DNA of 64,000 bases from Methylophilus medardensis. GTDB taxonomy: Bacteria > Pseudomonadota > Gammaproteobacteria > Burkholderiales > Methylophilaceae. The position numbers were made by a program, and so were the translations under genes. Position 1 is the first letter of the stretch. Each line of letters opens with the position of its first letter. Under the pieces are notes generated by a model that saw only the letters and a list, made by a program, of their open reading frames with translations, searched no databases and was not told the origin of the DNA. The DNA lies in assembly GCF_006363915.1 (NCBI RefSeq), contig NZ_CP040946.1; one strand, 5' to 3'. This document shows positions 62,931 to 64,000 of the stretch, piece by piece.

Positions 62931-64000
62931 TACGCACTCTCAGCCACATCTGCGGGCGCGGCTTCACTGTCGACTTCCAGTGGCACCGTCTCTTCAATCA
63001 AGCGCACAAACTTGCATTCTAGCTCCATCAACAAAGTATCTACCTTTTGAATGGCCAAAAGGACGCGGCTGCCTGGCTTGATCGCTGGTAGGCTATGCAC
63101 TTTGGTCATGTAAGGTAAGTTTTCTAGCCGAACCAAGTTTTCGCGCCACACCGTGGCCTCAATTTCGTTGATGTGTTCTTGCAATAAGTATTGCAGACAC
63201 CAGTAGCGCTCCATCCGCGTTTGGAACTCGTTGTAGGCTTGATAGGTTTGATCGAAATTGCGCATGTGCCCGACGATTTCATCGCTGTTGGCAGCGTACA
63301 CCGGCGGTTGCAGCGTCAGCACACTGATCAACTGACGTTGGTTGATTAAGTCGACAGCACGGCGTAATGGCGAGGTACACCAGGCATATTGGGCGACGCC
63401 CAACCCTTGATGGCCTTCAGCCTTGGTGGTCATGTAGACTTTTCCACCATTTTGCGCACGATAAATCCCCGGCACATCATGTTCGGCCAGCAACAAACCC
63501 CACTGACTGTTCGCCACAATCATTAACTCAGCAACCAGCTTATCCATGGGCGAACCGCGCTGGCGGTTCACAATCTGCACCCTGCCATCCTCGACATAAA
63601 AATTGTAATCCATCGGCTGTGGTCGGCTCGGGTCGTATTTACCGCGGGCTTTTTCCAAGCTTTCAGCCAAGCGAAACAAAAACACCAGTGCAGCCCAGTA
63701 CGGGTGACCACTGTCTTGGGCAAGGGTGGTTTCATTAAAAAAGGGTTCGAGTGTGTCGTGGCGCAAATTTTCTGCAATTTGCACACGCTCTAAACAACTG
63801 TGCTGACGCACGATGGTGAAGTCGGGCGCCACCTCGAGATAGAGTGACAGGGCAGGCTTCACTTCACCGGCATCTAAACTAAACGGGCGGATAGCAGGTT
63901 CTGGCAACATGGTGATTTTGTGGCCCGGCATATACACGGTGGATAGCCGCTTCATCACTTCGAGATCGAGCGCCTCACGTGGCGCGATCCCCAACGCGGG
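62930..64000 (-). CDS. RNB-domain ribonuclease, 5' end beyond window
   Basis: The frame is open to the window edge; 356 residues of the C-terminal part are present. It contains the later part of an RNB catalytic domain (PMDKLVAELMIVANSQWGLL and AQYAWCTSPLRRAVDLINQR, an RNase II/R signature) and a degenerate S1-like end. It is not the RNase R of this window (34227-36695) but a second RNB-family protein. Without the N-terminus the active-site aspartates cannot be checked. Confidence 0.85.
   Translation of the reverse strand, partial: PALGIAPREALDLEVMKRLSTVYMPGHKITMLPEPAIRPFSLDAGEVKPALSLYLEVAPDFTIVRQHSCLERVQIAENLRHDTLEPFFNETTLAQDSGHPYWAALVFLFRLAESLEKARGKYDPSRPQPMDYNFYVEDGRVQIVNRQRGSPMDKLVAELMIVANSQWGLLLAEHDVPGIYRAQNGGKVYMTTKAEGHQGLGVAQYAWCTSPLRRAVDLINQRQLISVLTLQPPVYAANSDEIVGHMRNFDQTYQAYNEFQTRMERYWCLQYLLQEHINEIEATVWRENLVRLENLPYMTKVHSLPAIKPGSRVLLAIQKVDTLLMELECKFVRLIEETVPLEVDSEAAPADVAESA

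Overview
This is a stretch of bacterial chromosome. The conserved gene order leuC-leuD-leuB ... asd-fimV-truA-trpF-trpB-trpA-accD-folC-(SPOR protein)-cvpA-purF-metZ is the one familiar from Beta- and Gammaproteobacteria. Together with mqo, a FimV/LysM hub protein, a PEP-CTERM protein, citramalate synthase and the style of the proteins, it points to a betaproteobacterium, most likely a methylotroph of the Methylophilaceae (Methylotenera/Methylophilus type). That assignment is inference: there is no rRNA or methanol dehydrogenase gene here to fix it.

Layout. (1) 1-20.6 kb: a minus-strand biosynthetic block running from leuC down to a truncated gyrA, covering leucine, aspartate-semialdehyde, tryptophan, fatty acid, folate, purine and methionine synthesis, broken by terminators after fimV, asd and metZ. 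(2) 20.7-22.1 kb: a divergent XRE/MmyB-type regulator with palindromes at its promoter, then a decayed pagP. (3) 22.1-27.8 kb: cimA, argG, argF, argD, a urate-hydroxylase-like membrane protein and an unlisted 34-residue membrane peptide, all minus strand. (4) 28-36.8 kb: mqo and a beta-helix lipoprotein (plus strand), then an ABC exporter, rlmB and rnr (minus strand), then tRNA-Leu(CAG). (5) 36.8-50.0 kb: an accessory island directly after the tRNA, with a PEP-CTERM protein, a decayed IS3-family element, a five-gene plus-strand cluster of secreted DUF11-type proteins built around a ~1840-residue outer-membrane beta-barrel/OmpA protein, and an IS3-family remnant in the same orientation as the first IS. 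(6) 50-64 kb: a minus-strand housekeeping block (BamE-like protein, MBL hydrolase, tatD, pilZ, holB, tmk, mltG, pabC), a small plus-strand accessory pair (an unknown 132-residue protein and a TIR-like immune-effector-type protein), then ybaK-like, MazG-like, an ethylene-receptor-like GGDEF/EAL protein, an rRNA methyltransferase, a spermidine-synthase-like protein and a truncated RNB ribonuclease.

The best candidates for something undescribed are: the IS-flanked DUF11/OmpA surface cluster, whose first gene has G8 and T9 tracts in its signal-peptide region and may be phase-variable; the solitary TIR-like protein with a small C-terminal W/K-rich domain; the diguanylate cyclase/phosphodiesterase whose membrane domain carries all four key residues of the plant ethylene-binding site; and the short leader with its own promoter and terminator in front of metZ.
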